A stretch of DNA of 64,000 nt from Burkholderiaceae bacterium (GTDB lineage Bacteria; Pseudomonadota; Gammaproteobacteria; Burkholderiales; Burkholderiaceae_D): NCBI GenBank assembly GCA_031291325.1, contig JARLJG010000030.1, positions 1-64,000 of the forward strand. Direction: 5' to 3'. Every line of letters begins with the position of its first letter. Within the stretch, counting starts at the first letter, position 1. Below are positions 26,803 through 37,006 of this stretch, piece after piece. The translations under genes were made by a program, and so were the position numbers. Under the pieces are notes generated by a model. It had not been told where the DNA came from. It searched no databases and worked only from the letters and a program-made list of their open reading frames with translations.

Positions 26803-28299
26803 CTATTGAGCGGCGGGCTTGACCAGCACGAATTGCGACGACTCGCCACGTTGCACCAGCAATGGAATCGGCTTCTTCGTATCCAGCTTTGCTACCAGCG
26901 CATTGAACTGCTTGGCGTCGTTGATATCGGTATCTTTCACACGCAAGATCACGTCGCCGGCGCGAATTCCGGCCCATTGCGCCGCGCCTTCGGCATTTTC
27001 GACCATGACGCCGTGCTCGACTTTCAATTCCTTCTTTTGCTCGTCCGACAAATCGCTGGTGCTCAAGCCCAGCGCATTGCTGCTTTGTTCGGCCTTGTCC
27101 TTTTGCTTCTTCTCGCCCTTTTTGGCCGGTTTGTCTGCATCTAATTCGGCCAAAACAACGCTGAAGTCGCGCGCAACGCCTTTGCGCCAGACCGTCACCG
27201 CTACGCGGGTGCCCGGCTTGGTGGCGCCGACCATGCGCGGCAAATCGTTGGCGGCTTCGACTGTCACGCCATTGAACTTGGTGATGATGTCGCCCGCTTC
27301 GATCCCGGCTTTTTCGCCGGGGCTGCCGGCTTCGACGCGGCCCACCAATGCACCCTGCGCTTTCGGCAAGTTGAGCGATTCGGCGACTTCCTTGGTGACT
27401 TCCTGGATTTGCACGCCGATGCGGCCGCGCGTGACTTTGCCGGAACTCTTCAATTGATCGGCTACCCGCATCGCTTCGTCGATCGGCACCGCGAACGAGA
27501 TGCCCATGTAACCGCCGGAACGGCTGAAGATCTGCGAATTGATGCCGACTACCTCGCCGCGCATGTTGATCAACGGGCCGCCGGAATTACCCGGATTGAC
27601 GGCAACGTCGGTCTGGATCAGCGGCAGGTAATCGCCGATGTCGCGCGCCTTGGCGGAAATGATGCCGGCAGTCACCGTATTATCCAGCCCGAATGGCGAG
27701 CCGATCGCTATCACCCATTCGCCGACCCGGATCTTGTCGGACGCGCCCATCGTCAAGTGCGGCAGGTTGGCGCCTTCGATCTTGACCAGCGCAACATCGG
27801 AATTCTTGTCGGCGCCGACGATCTTGGCCTTGAATTCGCGCTTGTCGGTCAGCGTCACATACACTTCGTCAGCCGCTTCGACCACATGCGCATTGGTCAT
27901 CACATAACCGTCGGGCGAAATGATAAACCCGGAGCCGACGCCGCGCGGCACTTCTTCCTCATGGTCTTCCGGGACTTGTTTTTTGCGGCGATTCGGCTGG
28001 CTGGGCTGATTCGGCTGTTGCGGAGCCGGCATACCGAAGAAGCGACGCAAAAATTCTTGCATTTCTTCGTCGTCGCCGCCCGGCATGCCTTGGTTGGCTC
28101 CTTGCTTGACGCGTTGCGTGGTGCGTATATTCACCACCGCCGGGCCAGTCTTTTCCACCAAATCGGTAAAATCGGGCAAGGCCGCAACGGCTGCGTTGGC
28201 TTGCGGCGCCGCCCCAGCCTCCATTGGCACAAATAAAGCCGCGCTGGCGGAGAACAACAACGTCAACAATGTCTTGGAGAGAGAGGTGATTGTCTTCAT
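26803..28299 (-). CDS. mucD: Periplasmic serine protease DegP/MucD
   Basis: 498 residues. Signal peptide to about residue 30 (ending MEAGAAPQA). Trypsin-like domain with His in MTNAHVVEAADEV, Asp in KNSDVALVKIEG and Ser in NPGNSGGPLINMRG, then two PDZ domains (VTRGRIGVQIQ and GVMVENAEGAAQWAGIRAGD). A Gly/Gln/Pro-rich insert before the catalytic domain (APQQPNQPSQPNRRKKQ) is the LA-loop region, and a Lys-rich linker (KPAKKGEKKQKDK) joins the PDZ domains. It degrades misfolded envelope proteins and is typically controlled by sigma-E. Confidence 0.95.
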   Translation of the reverse strand: MKTITSLSKTLLTLLFSASAALFVPMEAGAAPQANAAVAALPDFTDLVEKTGPAVVNIRTTQRVKQGANQGMPGGDDEEMQEFLRRFFGMPAPQQPNQPSQPNRRKKQVPEDHEEEVPRGVGSGFIISPDGYVMTNAHVVEAADEVYVTLTDKREFKAKIVGADKNSDVALVKIEGANLPHLTMGASDKIRVGEWVIAIGSPFGLDNTVTAGIISAKARDIGDYLPLIQTDVAVNPGNSGGPLINMRGEVVGINSQIFSRSGGYMGISFAVPIDEAMRVADQLKSSGKVTRGRIGVQIQEVTKEVAESLNLPKAQGALVGRVEAGSPGEKAGIEAGDIITKFNGVTVEAANDLPRMVGATKPGTRVAVTVWRKGVARDFSVVLAELDADKPAKKGEKKQKDKAEQSSNALGLSTSDLSDEQKKELKVEHGVMVENAEGAAQWAGIRAGDVILRVKDTDINDAKQFNALVAKLDTKKPIPLLVQRGESSQFVLVKPAAQ

Positions 28300-28320
28300 A
28301 AGATGGCTTTGAAAAAATGG

Positions 28321-29343
28321 CTATTTGGATTTGAACTCAATCGAATTGGCGACACTTCGAATTGCTGCGGCGGGAACTTCGCCCACGATGGTAAGCCAAT
28401 AGTCGCCTTGACGCTTGCCAACGATATTCATTGCGCCCTGTTGCATCGAGCCATCGGTGCGGCTTTGCGAACCCGGCTCGACGAATACCGAGATCGCCGC
28501 CAGGCCGTCCGAAAACACCATCTGGCCCAACTCGTGCTGCGTGACGGTCGCACCGGGCGCCGGCACGCCGCCAAAATCGGCGACCATGCGCTTGAATTCG
28601 TGAATCTTCTTGAATCCCGGCGGCACCGCAGTGACCGACCAGCCCAGCACGGCGGCCTCGGATATCGACGATATTTCGACATGCCACAGTGCGGTATTGC
28701 CGAAGCTCGAGCGCACGGCATTCTTGTCGATGCCGCCGATGCTCACTTGCGCGAAGGCGATTTGTTCTACCACCTGATGATTTTCGTTGACAGTTTGCGC
28801 ACGCAATAGCAAGCCGCTGTTTTTTTCGGCCCATAGCCGGTAGCCGTAGCGCAAGTTGTCTTTCGGCTCGAGCGTGATGACCAGGCAATCGTAACCGGCC
28901 GAGCGTCCGCCATCGAGTTTATGCAGATCGTAATGTTCGGTCAGGTCGGCTGCGTTGGCCGCCAGCATGGCAGGAAAGAATTCCTGGGTAAAACTCTTTT
29001 CCACCAGGATGGTGCGGCTTTCCAGGATGTAGGTCGAGACCACATCGTTCTTGCGCAGATATTCGCGCGGCTTGCCGTCCAGTATTTCCAGCTTTTCCAA
29101 CTCGTTCTTGCCGTCGACCACGTGCGTGATGCGCGAAGTGCGCACCTGATTGGCTTGCTGGAAGACAAAGGTGCCCGAATAATTGAGTTTCTGCGCAGCC
29201 ATCTGAATCTTCTTCAACCAGGCTTGCGCTTCGCGTTTTTCGACCAGCGGATCGGCATTGTCGGCAATCGCCGGCAATACCGACAGACTGAAACAGACAA
29301 CGACAAACTTCAACCACAGCTTTGTCTGCAGCATAGGAATCAT
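28321..29343 (-). CDS. rseB: Sigma-E regulatory protein RseB/MucB
   Basis: 340 residues, periplasmic. Signal peptide from LWLKFVVVCFSLSVLPAIA; an ATG three codons in is an equally good start. The LolA-like lipid/porin-sensing fold shows MAAQKLNYSGTFVFQQANQV and ISRITHV-type strands, and a C-terminal domain with VTQHELGQMVFSDGLAAIS. It binds the anti-sigma factor RseA and shields it from DegS-type cleavage. Start overlaps the rseA stop (ATGA). Confidence 0.93.
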   Translation of the reverse strand: MIPMLQTKLWLKFVVVCFSLSVLPAIADNADPLVEKREAQAWLKKIQMAAQKLNYSGTFVFQQANQVRTSRITHVVDGKNELEKLEILDGKPREYLRKNDVVSTYILESRTILVEKSFTQEFFPAMLAANAADLTEHYDLHKLDGGRSAGYDCLVITLEPKDNLRYGYRLWAEKNSGLLLRAQTVNENHQVVEQIAFAQVSIGGIDKNAVRSSFGNTALWHVEISSISEAAVLGWSVTAVPPGFKKIHEFKRMVADFGGVPAPGATVTQHELGQMVFSDGLAAISVFVEPGSQSRTDGSMQQGAMNIVGKRQGDYWLTIVGEVPAAAIRSVANSIEFKSK

Positions 29344-29978
29344 TTATCGGAATCCGATGCAAAAGTGGCCGAACGCGCATATTGCGCGGTGCTGTTCCAT
29401 GCCGGAGAAACGCGCTGATGCGCCAACAGGTATTCGTCGATCCGCGGATCGCGCAAGATCACGCCGTTCTGCGTCGGAGCGCTCACGGAGTTGTCGCCCA
29501 TCGCCACCTGCAGCAGCGGCGATCCGGGAGCATTCCTGGCAATGGTCGTGCCGATTGCGACCGGCTCCTTGGCGCCGCCGCCCTTGAGCGCGACCAGCAA
29601 TTGCGGACTGCTCATCAAGGCCAGCACCGCCACTGCCGCCACCGCCGTCGGCGCCGCAAAGCGTCGCAGCGCGCGGGTGCGGGCTCCGCCGGTCGCCACC
29701 ATCGGCTGCAGTTGCGACTGCAGTTGTGGCTGCATCTGCGGCGCCACGATAGTCGGCTCCGCTTCCAAGCGTGCCATCAAGCGCGCATTGAAATCGGGAC
29801 TGAATTCGTGCGCCATGTCGTCGGATCGCAGGACGTCGCCGATCTGGTGATACACGTCCCATGCGGCCAGCCCTTCGGCTTGTCGCAGTGCAGCGAACGC
29901 CAGATTCAACTGCTCGTCGGGCAACTCATTGTCGAGCAATGCCGAAATTCGCTCTTGGGTCATATTTTTCGTTTCCAT
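29340..29978 (-). CDS. rseA: Anti-sigma-E factor RseA/MucA
   Basis: 212 residues from ATG 29978 (AGGT five bases upstream); a GTG directly before it is in frame. The N-terminal sigma-binding domain begins MTQERISALLDNELPDEQLNLA, as in RseA (quoted in parts: MTQERISALLDNEL, PDEQLNLAFA). A single membrane helix lies near residue 113-128 (PTAVAAVAVLALMSS), followed by a periplasmic part with SPAWNSTAQYARSA. It holds sigma-E at the inner membrane until envelope damage triggers proteolysis. Confidence 0.92.
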   Translation of the reverse strand: METKNMTQERISALLDNELPDEQLNLAFAALRQAEGLAAWDVYHQIGDVLRSDDMAHEFSPDFNARLMARLEAEPTIVAPQMQPQLQSQLQPMVATGGARTRALRRFAAPTAVAAVAVLALMSSPQLLVALKGGGAKEPVAIGTTIARNAPGSPLLQVAMGDNSVSAPTQNGVILRDPRIDEYLLAHQRVSPAWNSTAQYARSATFASDSDK

Positions 29979-30105
29979 CACTACCTCACGCCAGCCAGGT
30001 CAATCCCTATTTGTGCAACTATTTTTTTTGAGAAGCCTCCAGGAATCGTCATGCAAGGTGCCGGGTCGCACCGCCGATTCATTGTGGCTTTCTTTCTTTT
30101 CATCC

Positions 30106-30708
30106 TTACCATCTCTTGTCCAACGCGGTGCCGAGCAGCGGACGCAATTTCTCTGCTATCGCCTCGCGCGCCCGGAAAATCCTGCTGCGCACCGTGCCGA
30201 TCGGACAACCCATCGCCTCGGCAATTTCATCATAACTGAGGCCTTCGATCTCGCGCAAATTGATTGCTACCCGCAACTCCTCCGGCAACGAATCCATCGC
30301 GCCGTTGACAGTTGCCGCAATTTGCTTGGTTGCCAGCATCGATTCCGGGGTGTTGATATCCCTTAGGTGCTCTCCGTCGTCAAAAGTTTCCGCTTCTTCT
30401 GCATCTGCTTCGGTCGAGGTCGGCGCGCGACGGCCTTGCGTCACAAGATAGTTCTTCGCGGTATTGATGCCGATCCGGTAGAGCCAGGTATAAAACGCCG
30501 AGTCGCCGCGAAATTGCGGCAGCGCGCGATAAGCCTTGATGAACGCTTCTTGCACAACGTCTTCCGCCTCGGCCTGGTCGCGAATAAGCCGCGACACCAG
30601 CCGCATTAATTTTCGTTGATATTTGATCACCAAAAGCTCAAAGGCTTTTTTGTCGCCGCGCTGTACACGCTCAACAAGCAGTTGATCAATTTCGCGTTCT
30701 GTCGTCAA
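30106..30708 (-). CDS. rpoE: RNA polymerase sigma-E factor
   Basis: 200 residues, ECF sigma factor for envelope stress. Region 2 is VQRGDKKAFELLVIKYQRK through DQAEAEDVVQEAFIKAYRAL and FYTWLYRIGINTAKN; region 4 is LPEELRVAINLREIEGLSYDEIAEAMG with PIGTVRSRIFRAREAI. The start is TTG at 30708, preceded by AAGGG eight bases upstream; no ATG nearby gives the conserved TTEREIDQLLVERVQ. It opens the rpoE-rseA-rseB-mucD operon. The 124 bases before rseA contain no gene. Confidence 0.96.
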   Translation of the reverse strand: MTTEREIDQLLVERVQRGDKKAFELLVIKYQRKLMRLVSRLIRDQAEAEDVVQEAFIKAYRALPQFRGDSAFYTWLYRIGINTAKNYLVTQGRRAPTSTEADAEEAETFDDGEHLRDINTPESMLATKQIAATVNGAMDSLPEELRVAINLREIEGLSYDEIAEAMGCPIGTVRSRIFRAREAIAEKLRPLLGTALDKRW

Positions 30709-30776
30709 TCCCCAGTCCCTTGTAATTTTGCAACATACGCGTCACTACCTTATTGACCCGCGCTATCGTAAATAGT

Positions 30777-31289
30777 TCAATGCAGAAACTCACTAGCTGC
30801 GGAAAACCGATGCGCAGCGATCCAGCGGCAGGCCACGGACAGCGCCTGAAACGACGCCGCCGACACGCTGTCAGGCAGAATCGACAGCGCGTGCAGCCGG
30901 CCGTCTTGGTCTTGCAGCCGCAATAGCATGAAATGCGGCCACAATGTCGAATCGGCCAGCAATGTTACCAACATTCCGCCTTCGTTGGGGTCGGATGCGG
31001 TGATAGCGGTCGCGCGCGCCGGCTTGCGCGCGAGGAGCGTGAGGCGGATTTGTCCGCTGCCGCTGATATCGAGACGATACGTGTCGCGCCCGCGCAGGGT
31101 AACCACGAACCCACCGCCGGCCAGCAGCAGGCAAGCAGACCCACACAGCAGCCGCGCCCAAAGCGCCAATTCGCCGAGCGCACCCACGGCGAGCGCCGCG
31201 CCTATCGCAACAACGCCCAGGCACAACGCTGCCACCAGTGTCAGCAGACGTTTGGAGGGGCTTACCACCACGGATGCGGCGATAGACAT
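30777..31289 (-). CDS. YgfX-like small membrane protein
   Basis: 170 residues. Two N-terminal membrane helices (LLTLVAALCLGVVAIGAALAV and LLCGSACLLLAGGGFVV) precede a cytoplasmic domain with RDTYRLDISGSGQIRL and TLWPHFMLLRLQDQDGRLHALSILPDSV, the pattern of YgfX/CptA-like proteins (quoted in parts: TLWPHFMLLRLQ, LSILPDSV). In enterobacteria YgfX interacts with cytoskeletal proteins and SdhE, but that function should not be assumed here. It lies between fabF and rpoE. Confidence 0.65.
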   Translation of the reverse strand: MSIAASVVVSPSKRLLTLVAALCLGVVAIGAALAVGALGELALWARLLCGSACLLLAGGGFVVTLRGRDTYRLDISGSGQIRLTLLARKPARATAITASDPNEGGMLVTLLADSTLWPHFMLLRLQDQDGRLHALSILPDSVSAASFQALSVACRWIAAHRFSAASEFLH

Positions 31290-31302
31290 GATTGGGATGC
31301 GA

Positions 31303-31322
31303 CCCGACCCTCGCGGGTCGGG
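31303..31322. other. Perfect hairpin between fabF and the ygfX-like gene
   Basis: CCCGACCC-TCGC-GGGTCGGG, an 8-bp GC stem with a tetraloop, 24 bases past the fabF stop on the minus strand. No T-run follows, so it is more likely a processing, pausing or stability element than a full terminator. Confidence 0.6.
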
Positions 31323-31345
31323 TGCCTATAGGGTCTCTAGGACCT

Positions 31346-32593
31346 TCAGATTTTGCCGAAAACCAGGCTGCCGTTCGTGCCGCCGAAACCGAAGGAATTC
31401 TTCAGGGCGATGTTGATCGGCACTTCCCGCGCGGTGTTGGCGCAATAATCGAGATCGCACTCCGCATCCTGGTTGAAGATATTGATGGTTGGCGGCGAGA
31501 TTTGATGATGGATCGCCAACACAGTCAATAACGCCTCCAGCCCGCCGGCCCCACCCAGCAAATGACCGGTCATGGATTTGGTCGAGTTGACGATGGTTTT
31601 CTTCGCGTGCTCGCCCAGCGCGCTCTTGATCGCAATCGTTTCCGCCAGATCGCCCAGCGGCGTCGACGTGCCATGTGCATTCACGTAATCGACCTGGTCG
31701 GCGTTGATGCCGGCGTTCTTCAAGGCCGCGATCATGCAACGGCTGGCGCCGGCCCCGTCTTCGCGCGGTGCTGTCATGTGATAGGCGTCCGCACTCATGC
31801 CGAAACCGAGCAATTCCGCGTAGATCTTGGCGCCGCGCGCTTTCGCGTGCTCGTACTCTTCCAGCACCATGACACCGGCGCCTTCCCCGGGCACGAAGCC
31901 GTCGCGATCCTTGTCCCATGGCCGCGAAGCGGTGGCCGGATCGTCGTTGCGCGTCGATAACGCGCGCGCCGATGCGAATCCGCCCAGGCCCAATGGCGAT
32001 ACGGTCGATTCGGAGCCACCGGCGATCATCACGTCGGCGTCGCCGTATTCGATCATGCGCCCGGCAGCGCCGATGCAGTGCAAACCTGTCGTGCAGGCGG
32101 TGACGATCGCCAGATTCGGGCCGGTCAGACCATACTTGATCGACAAGTTACCCGATATCATATTGATAATGGACGATGGCACGAAGAACGGGCTGATGCG
32201 GCGCGGGCCGCGACTGGCCAGTTCTGCGTGGGTTTCCTCGATCCTCGGCAAACCGCCGATGCCGGAGCCGATGACGACGCCGATGCGCTCGGCGTTTTGC
32301 TCGGTCACCGTCAAGCCGCAATCCTGCATCGCTTGAATGCCGGCGGCCATGCCATAGTGGATAAAGGTATCCATATGGCGCGCTTCCTTGCCGGGCAGGT
32401 AATCTTCGATATTGAAGCCTTTTACTTCGCCGGCGAAATGCGTCGTAAAGGGTGCGGCATCGAACCTGGTGATGGTGGCGATCCCCGATTTACCGGCGGT
32501 AATCGCATTCCATGTTTCGGTAACGGTATTGCCGACTGGGGATACGGCGCCCAGACCGGTAATGACGACACGACGTTGATGCGAACGGCTCAA
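31346..32593 (-). CDS. fabF: 3-oxoacyl-[ACP] synthase II
   Basis: 415 residues, elongating ketosynthase of fatty-acid synthesis. Catalytic Cys in [14 protein letters not shown], His in [11 protein letters not shown] and the second His in [13 protein letters not shown], plus [14 protein letters not shown] at the end. The start is a TTG at 32593 with AGGAGAA six bases upstream, giving [14 protein letters not shown]; no nearby ATG fits. It follows acpP by 30 bases, the standard fab order. Confidence 0.96.
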   Translation of the reverse strand: MSRSHQRRVVITGLGAVSPVGNTVTETWNAITAGKSGIATITRFDAAPFTTHFAGEVKGFNIEDYLPGKEARHMDTFIHYGMAAGIQAMQDCGLTVTEQNAERIGVVIGSGIGGLPRIEETHAELASRGPRRISPFFVPSSIINMISGNLSIKYGLTGPNLAIVTACTTGLHCIGAAGRMIEYGDADVMIAGGSESTVSPLGLGGFASARALSTRNDDPATASRPWDKDRDGFVPGEGAGVMVLEEYEHAKARGAKIYAELLGFGMSADAYHMTAPREDGAGASRCMIAALKNAGINADQVDYVNAHGTSTPLGDLAETIAIKSALGEHAKKTIVNSTKSMTGHLLGGAGGLEALLTVLAIHHQISPPTINIFNQDAECDLDYCANTAREVPINIALKNSFGFGGTNGSLVFGKI

Positions 32594-32623
32594 GCGATTC
32601 TCCTGGAGTCGATCAATTCTTGC

Positions 32624-32863
32624 TTAGGCCTTGACGTGAGCCTTGGCGTAATCGATTGCCTGCTGCACGGTGGTGATTTTTTCGGCTTGTTCGTCAGGGA
32701 TTTCCATTTCGAACTCGTCTTCCAAAGCCATGACCAATTCAACTGTATCGAGCGAGTCGGCACCGAGATCGTCGACGAACGACGATTCAATTTTGATATC
32801 GGCTTCGGCGACGCCGAGTTGTTCAGCAACGATCTTCTTAACGCGTTGTTCAATGTCGGACAT
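32624..32863 (-). CDS. acpP: Acyl carrier protein
   Basis: 79 residues from the ATG at 32863; the open frame continues upstream but [18 protein letters not shown] is the canonical ACP start. Phosphopantetheine is attached to the Ser of [13 protein letters not shown] (residue 37 or so). Acidic, helical, standard length. It is modified by the AcpS encoded at 18786-19181 and serves the fab enzymes encoded on both sides. Confidence 0.98.
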   Translation of the reverse strand: MSDIEQRVKKIVAEQLGVAEADIKIESSFVDDLGADSLDTVELVMALEDEFEMEIPDEQAEKITTVQQAIDYAKAHVKA

Positions 32864-32988
32864 GTTATGACTCCAGTCAGTGGTTACAGAAAGTGCGCGC
32901 ATTTTAGCAGGTTTGCGCGCTAAAGAATTATTTTTAGCATTCTCGAGGTTTTCAATCGGAAGTTCCGTCAAAACCCGCCAAAAGCACT

Positions 32989-33750
32989 TTAACTCATGTA
33001 CATCCCGCCGTTCACATGCAACGTGGTGCCGGTAATATAGCCCGCTTGCGACGACGCGAGAAAGCCGACTGCGGCGGCGATATCTTCCGGCAAGCCGAAG
33101 CGACCTAACGGAATTTGCTGCATTAAGCCTGCAATTTGTTGCTCATTCAACGCTTTTGTCATGTCCGTGTCAATGAATCCGGGCGCAATGCAGTTCACCG
33201 TGATGTTGCGGCTGCCGATTTCCCGCGCCAGCGCCCGGCTCATGCCGGCCACGCCGGCCTTGGCGGCGGCATAATTCATTTGCCCGGCATTGCCGGACGA
33301 GCCGACCACCGACGTGATGTTAATGATACGCCCATGCTTGGCTTTCATCATCCCGCGCAAGACCGCGCGCGAAAGGCGCGCCACTGCCGTCAGGTTGGTC
33401 GAAATGACGGCATCCCATTCCTCTTCCTTCATGCGCATCGCCAATTGGTCCTGGGTAATCCCGGCGTTGTTGACCAGGATCGTGACTGCGCCCGCTTCCT
33501 TTTGAATGGCATCGATCAACGCAGTACAGGCTGCGGCATCGTTGACGTTGAGCGCCATGCCTTTGCCGCTGTCGGCGCCGATTGCCTGCAAATATTCGGT
33601 GATGGCTGCGGCGCCAGCCTCGGTGGTGGCGGTGCCGATCACTTTGGCGCCCAGTTCGGCCAAGTGCTGCGCGATGGCGCGTCCGATGCCGCGCGACGCG
33701 CCGGTCACCAGCGCGATTTGGTTGTGCAAGTCGAGTGCGGGAAGAGTCAC
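32989..33750 (-). CDS. fabG: 3-oxoacyl-[ACP] reductase
   Basis: 253 residues, NADPH-dependent short-chain dehydrogenase. [12 protein letters not shown] binds cofactor, NNAG follows, and the active site is Ser of [21 protein letters not shown] with Tyr and Lys in YAAAK. Start is a GTG at 33750 that overlaps the fabD stop (GTGA), so the two genes are coupled. 125 bases separate it from acpP, room for an acpP promoter. Confidence 0.96.
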   Translation of the reverse strand: MTLPALDLHNQIALVTGASRGIGRAIAQHLAELGAKVIGTATTEAGAAAITEYLQAIGADSGKGMALNVNDAAACTALIDAIQKEAGAVTILVNNAGITQDQLAMRMKEEEWDAVISTNLTAVARLSRAVLRGMMKAKHGRIINITSVVGSSGNAGQMNYAAAKAGVAGMSRALAREIGSRNITVNCIAPGFIDTDMTKALNEQQIAGLMQQIPLGRFGLPEDIAAAVGFLASSQAGYITGTTLHVNGGMYMS

Positions 33751-34679
33751 TTGAGCAGCTCCAATACTTTATTTAATGATGCCTGGTCGACAATCGCGTC
33801 GCCAGTCAGATCGCTTTGAATACGCTTGGTCATGCCGGCCAGCGCCTTGCCGGGGCCACATTCGATCACATGGGTGACGCCCAGCTGCGCCATGCGCTGC
33901 ACGCTCTCGACCCAGCGCACCGGGTTGGCCGCCTGTCGCACCAGCGCATCCTTGATGGCGTCGAGGTCGTCGACCACAGCCACGTCGACATTATTGATCA
34001 ACGCGATGCGCGGTTTTGAAAATTGCACGCCGGCCAGATAGCCGCGCAGACGCTCCGAAGCCGGCTGCAACAGCGACGAATGGAATGGCGCCGACACCGC
34101 CAGCGCCTGCGCGCGCTTGGCGCCTTTGGCCTTGGCCGCCGCGCAAGCGCGTTCCACCGCGCCATTGTGTCCGGCGATCACCACCTGCGCCGGCGTATTG
34201 AAATTGACCGCTTCCACCACTTCGCCCTGCGCGCCTTCGGCACAGGCGGCGCGCACGTCGTCGTCGGACAGGCCGAGTATCACCGCCATCCCGCCGACGC
34301 CGACCGGCACTGCTTCCTGCATCGCCTGCGCGCGAAAGCGCACCAGCGGCAATGCATCCTTGAATTCGATCACGCCGGCTGCCACCAGGGCCGAATATTC
34401 GCCCAGGCTGTGGCCAGCCACCACGCTTGGCAACGCGCCGCCGGCGGCCAGCCAGGCGCGATAGAAAGCCACTGCTGCTGTCAGCATGACCGGCTGTGTA
34501 TTGGTGGTCAGATCAAGTTCTTCTTTCGGCCCTTCGGCAATCAATTTGCCAAGGTCGAGTTGCAATACGTCGGAAGCCTCGGCCACCGTTTGCCGCACCT
34601 CGCTATTGTCGGCAAAGCCGTTCAACATGCCGATCGATTGCGAACCCTGACCGGGGAAAACAAAGGCGAATTTAGTCAT
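33747..34679 (-). CDS. fabD: Malonyl-CoA-ACP transacylase
   Basis: 310 residues. It moves malonyl groups from CoA to ACP. VFPGQGSQSIGM near the N-terminus, nucleophile Ser in VAGHSLGEYSALVAAG (about residue 92), Arg in LVRFRAQAMQEA and His in SAPFHSSLLQPA. Full length. It is separated from fabH by a 100-base gap that contains a 46-bp perfect palindrome. Confidence 0.96.
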   Translation of the reverse strand: MTKFAFVFPGQGSQSIGMLNGFADNSEVRQTVAEASDVLQLDLGKLIAEGPKEELDLTTNTQPVMLTAAVAFYRAWLAAGGALPSVVAGHSLGEYSALVAAGVIEFKDALPLVRFRAQAMQEAVPVGVGGMAVILGLSDDDVRAACAEGAQGEVVEAVNFNTPAQVVIAGHNGAVERACAAAKAKGAKRAQALAVSAPFHSSLLQPASERLRGYLAGVQFSKPRIALINNVDVAVVDDLDAIKDALVRQAANPVRWVESVQRMAQLGVTHVIECGPGKALAGMTKRIQSDLTGDAIVDQASLNKVLELLK

Positions 34680-34713
34680 GTTAATTAAAAGTCAGATTAA
34701 AACCCGATGTTAC

Positions 34714-34759
34714 GCGCTTTGCTCCCCTCTCCCGCCTGCGGGAGAGGGGAGCAAAGCGC
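34714..34759. repeat. Perfect 46-bp palindrome between fabH and fabD
   Basis: Two 22-base arms (starting GCGCTTTGCTCCCCTCTCCC) are exact reverse complements around a central CT. The core matches the C/G-rich REP-like units at 56099 and 57844, while the outer GCGCTTT/AAAGCGC is specific to this copy. In the fab transcript it would form a very stable hairpin. Confidence 0.92.
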
Positions 34760-34779
34760 AAAGTTAGTTAAAACGCGCC

Positions 34780-35766
34780 CTACATGCGCGCCACGACGGC
34801 GCCCCAGGTGAAGCCGCCGCCCACCCCTTCCATCATTACATGGTGTCCCGGCTTGATGCGGCCGTCGCGCACGGCGGCGTCGAGCGCCAACGGAATCGAT
34901 GCCGCCGAGGTGTTGCCCTGCTCGTCGACGGTCACCACCATCCGCTCGATCGGCAAGCCCAATTTCTTCACCGTGCTGCGCATGATGCGGATATTGGCTT
35001 GATGCGGAATCAGCCAGTCGATCTGCGCCGCGGTCATCCCGGCGATCTGCAAAGCCTCGTTGGCCACTTTTTCCAATACCGCCACCGCCAGCTTGAATAC
35101 AGCCTGGCCATCCATGTACAGGAAGGCGCTGCCTTCCAGCACGCCGCCGCTGACGCTGCCCTTGACGCACAGCACATCGCCCTGGCTGCCGTCGGCATGC
35201 AGCTTGGTGGCCAGGATGCCGGGCTCGCTGGAGGCCGACAGCACAATCGCGCCGGCGCCGTCGCCGAACAATACGCAGGTGGTGCGATCCTCGAAATTCA
35301 AGATGCGGGAAAACACTTCGGCGCCGACGATCAACACGTTTTTGTGCGTGCCGGCCTTGATCATGCTGTCGGCAATCGAAATGGCATACACGAAGCCGCT
35401 GCACACGGCTTGCACGTCGAACGCGCCGCCGCCGTTGGTAATGCCGAGCTTGCGCTGCACCACGCAAGCGGTGCTCGGGAAGCTGCCGAAATAGTCGGGT
35501 GTCGAGGTGGCGACGATAATCAAATCGATGTCGTTGGGCGTCAGGTGCGCCATCTGCAATGCATTTTTGGCCGCTTCAACCGCCATGTCGCTGGCTTGCA
35601 CTCCCGGTTCGGCGTAGTGGCGGGCCGAGATGCCGCTGCGCGAGACGATCCACTCGTCCGAAGTCTCGATGCCGTTCTGCGCCAGTTGCGCGGCCAGCTC
35701 AATGTTGGTCACGCGCTTGGGCGGCAAATAGCTGCCGGTGCCGATAATTTTGCTGTAGAGAGTCAT
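34780..35766 (-). CDS. fabH: 3-oxoacyl-[ACP] synthase III
   Basis: 328 residues. It starts fatty-acid chains by joining acetyl-CoA and malonyl-ACP. Catalytic Cys in [17 protein letters not shown] (about residue 122), His in [12 protein letters not shown] and Asn in [14 protein letters not shown]. The ATG overlaps the plsX stop (ATGA), so plsX and fabH are translationally coupled. Confidence 0.97.
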   Translation of the reverse strand: MTLYSKIIGTGSYLPPKRVTNIELAAQLAQNGIETSDEWIVSRSGISARHYAEPGVQASDMAVEAAKNALQMAHLTPNDIDLIIVATSTPDYFGSFPSTACVVQRKLGITNGGGAFDVQAVCSGFVYAISIADSMIKAGTHKNVLIVGAEVFSRILNFEDRTTCVLFGDGAGAIVLSASSEPGILATKLHADGSQGDVLCVKGSVSGGVLEGSAFLYMDGQAVFKLAVAVLEKVANEALQIAGMTAAQIDWLIPHQANIRIMRSTVKKLGLPIERMVVTVDEQGNTSAASIPLALDAAVRDGRIKPGHHVMMEGVGGGFTWGAVVARM

Positions 35767-36854
35767 GCGGTTTTGGATTCGCTCAGGTCGGTGGTAGCGC
35801 TCCGTTCAGCAGCAGCCGAAGCTTCCTCGGTTGGCGGCATCAGCAGCGCAATGGTGGTGGAAATCCGCGCCAGCAAACCCAGCTCGGCGGCGTCGTAGGC
35901 GCGGCGGATCGCCCATTCGTAACCGTAGGCATCGACGCCGCCGTGGCTTTTGAATACCAGCCCGCGCAAACCCAACAGGCTGGCGCCATTATAGCGCGAT
36001 GGGTTCATGCGCTTGGACAGCCGGTTGAGCGCGCTTTTGGCAATCAGCGCGCCGAGCATATTCAAGGGATTGCTTTTGAACTCGGCAGTCAAGGTCGATT
36101 TGAAGAAACGCCCCAGCCCTTCCGCAGCCTTGAGCATCACGTTGCCGACGAAGCCATCGCAGACGACGATGTCGGTCGTGCCCTTGAAGATATCGTCGCC
36201 TTCGACGTTGCCGTAGAAATTCAGGATGCCTTTGTCATGGTCGGCCCGCAACAGCTTGGCGGTCTGCTTGACGATGTCGTTGCCCTTGATGTCTTCTTCG
36301 CCGACATTGAGCAAGCCGACCGTCGGCATGGTGCGATGCTCCATGGCCGACACCAGGGCCGAGCCCATCAACGCAAATTGATGCAAATGCTGCGGCTCGC
36401 AATCGACATTGGCGCCCAGGTCGAGCATGTAGGTGGGCTTGTCCTTCTGATTCGGCAGCAAGGCGCAGATCGCCGGACGGTCGACGCCGGGCAGCGTCTT
36501 CAACACATAGCGCGAAATCGCCATCAACGCGCCGGTATTGCCAGCCGACACGCAGGCTTGCACCTGTCCGTCTTTGACGAGGGCGATGGCGACCCGCATC
36601 GAAGAATCTTTTTTGCGCCGCAACGCCACTTCCAGCGGATCGTCCATCGTCACGACCTCGGACGCATGCACGATCGACAGGCGCGGGTGGTCGCTCGCCT
36701 TGTGCTTTTTCAGCACTGCGCGAATCTGCTCTTCCAAGCCGACCAACACCAATTCGGCGCCAGGTTCGCTCTTGACGAACGAAATCGCCGCAGCAACGGT
36801 TACCGCAGGGCCACGGTCTCCGCCCATGCAGTCGATTGAGATTTTGATTGTCAT
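35763..36854 (-). CDS. plsX: Phosphate acyltransferase PlsX
   Basis: 363 residues. It converts acyl-ACP to acyl-phosphate for glycerol-3-phosphate acylation. Family marks: [16 protein letters not shown] at the start, [46 protein letters not shown] and [17 protein letters not shown]. Peripheral at the membrane. It follows rpmF by 150 bases. A charged Ser/Thr-rich tail ([14 protein letters not shown]) lies beyond the core. Confidence 0.96.
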   Translation of the reverse strand: MTIKISIDCMGGDRGPAVTVAAAISFVKSEPGAELVLVGLEEQIRAVLKKHKASDHPRLSIVHASEVVTMDDPLEVALRRKKDSSMRVAIALVKDGQVQACVSAGNTGALMAISRYVLKTLPGVDRPAICALLPNQKDKPTYMLDLGANVDCEPQHLHQFALMGSALVSAMEHRTMPTVGLLNVGEEDIKGNDIVKQTAKLLRADHDKGILNFYGNVEGDDIFKGTTDIVVCDGFVGNVMLKAAEGLGRFFKSTLTAEFKSNPLNMLGALIAKSALNRLSKRMNPSRYNGASLLGLRGLVFKSHGGVDAYGYEWAIRRAYDAAELGLLARISTTIALLMPPTEEASAAAERSATTDLSESKTA

Positions 36855-37006
36855 TGTTTTGACTCAGTGCTTCAGGTCACCCGCATTATGGGGCAGAACC
36901 AGCGTGATTCAAAATGACATAATGCACCGTTCCAGCAAAAGGGAACACGGCGCCAAGTGAGGAACTTGCCACGCCGTTAATTGCTTCGCTTTGACAACGT
37001 GAACGA

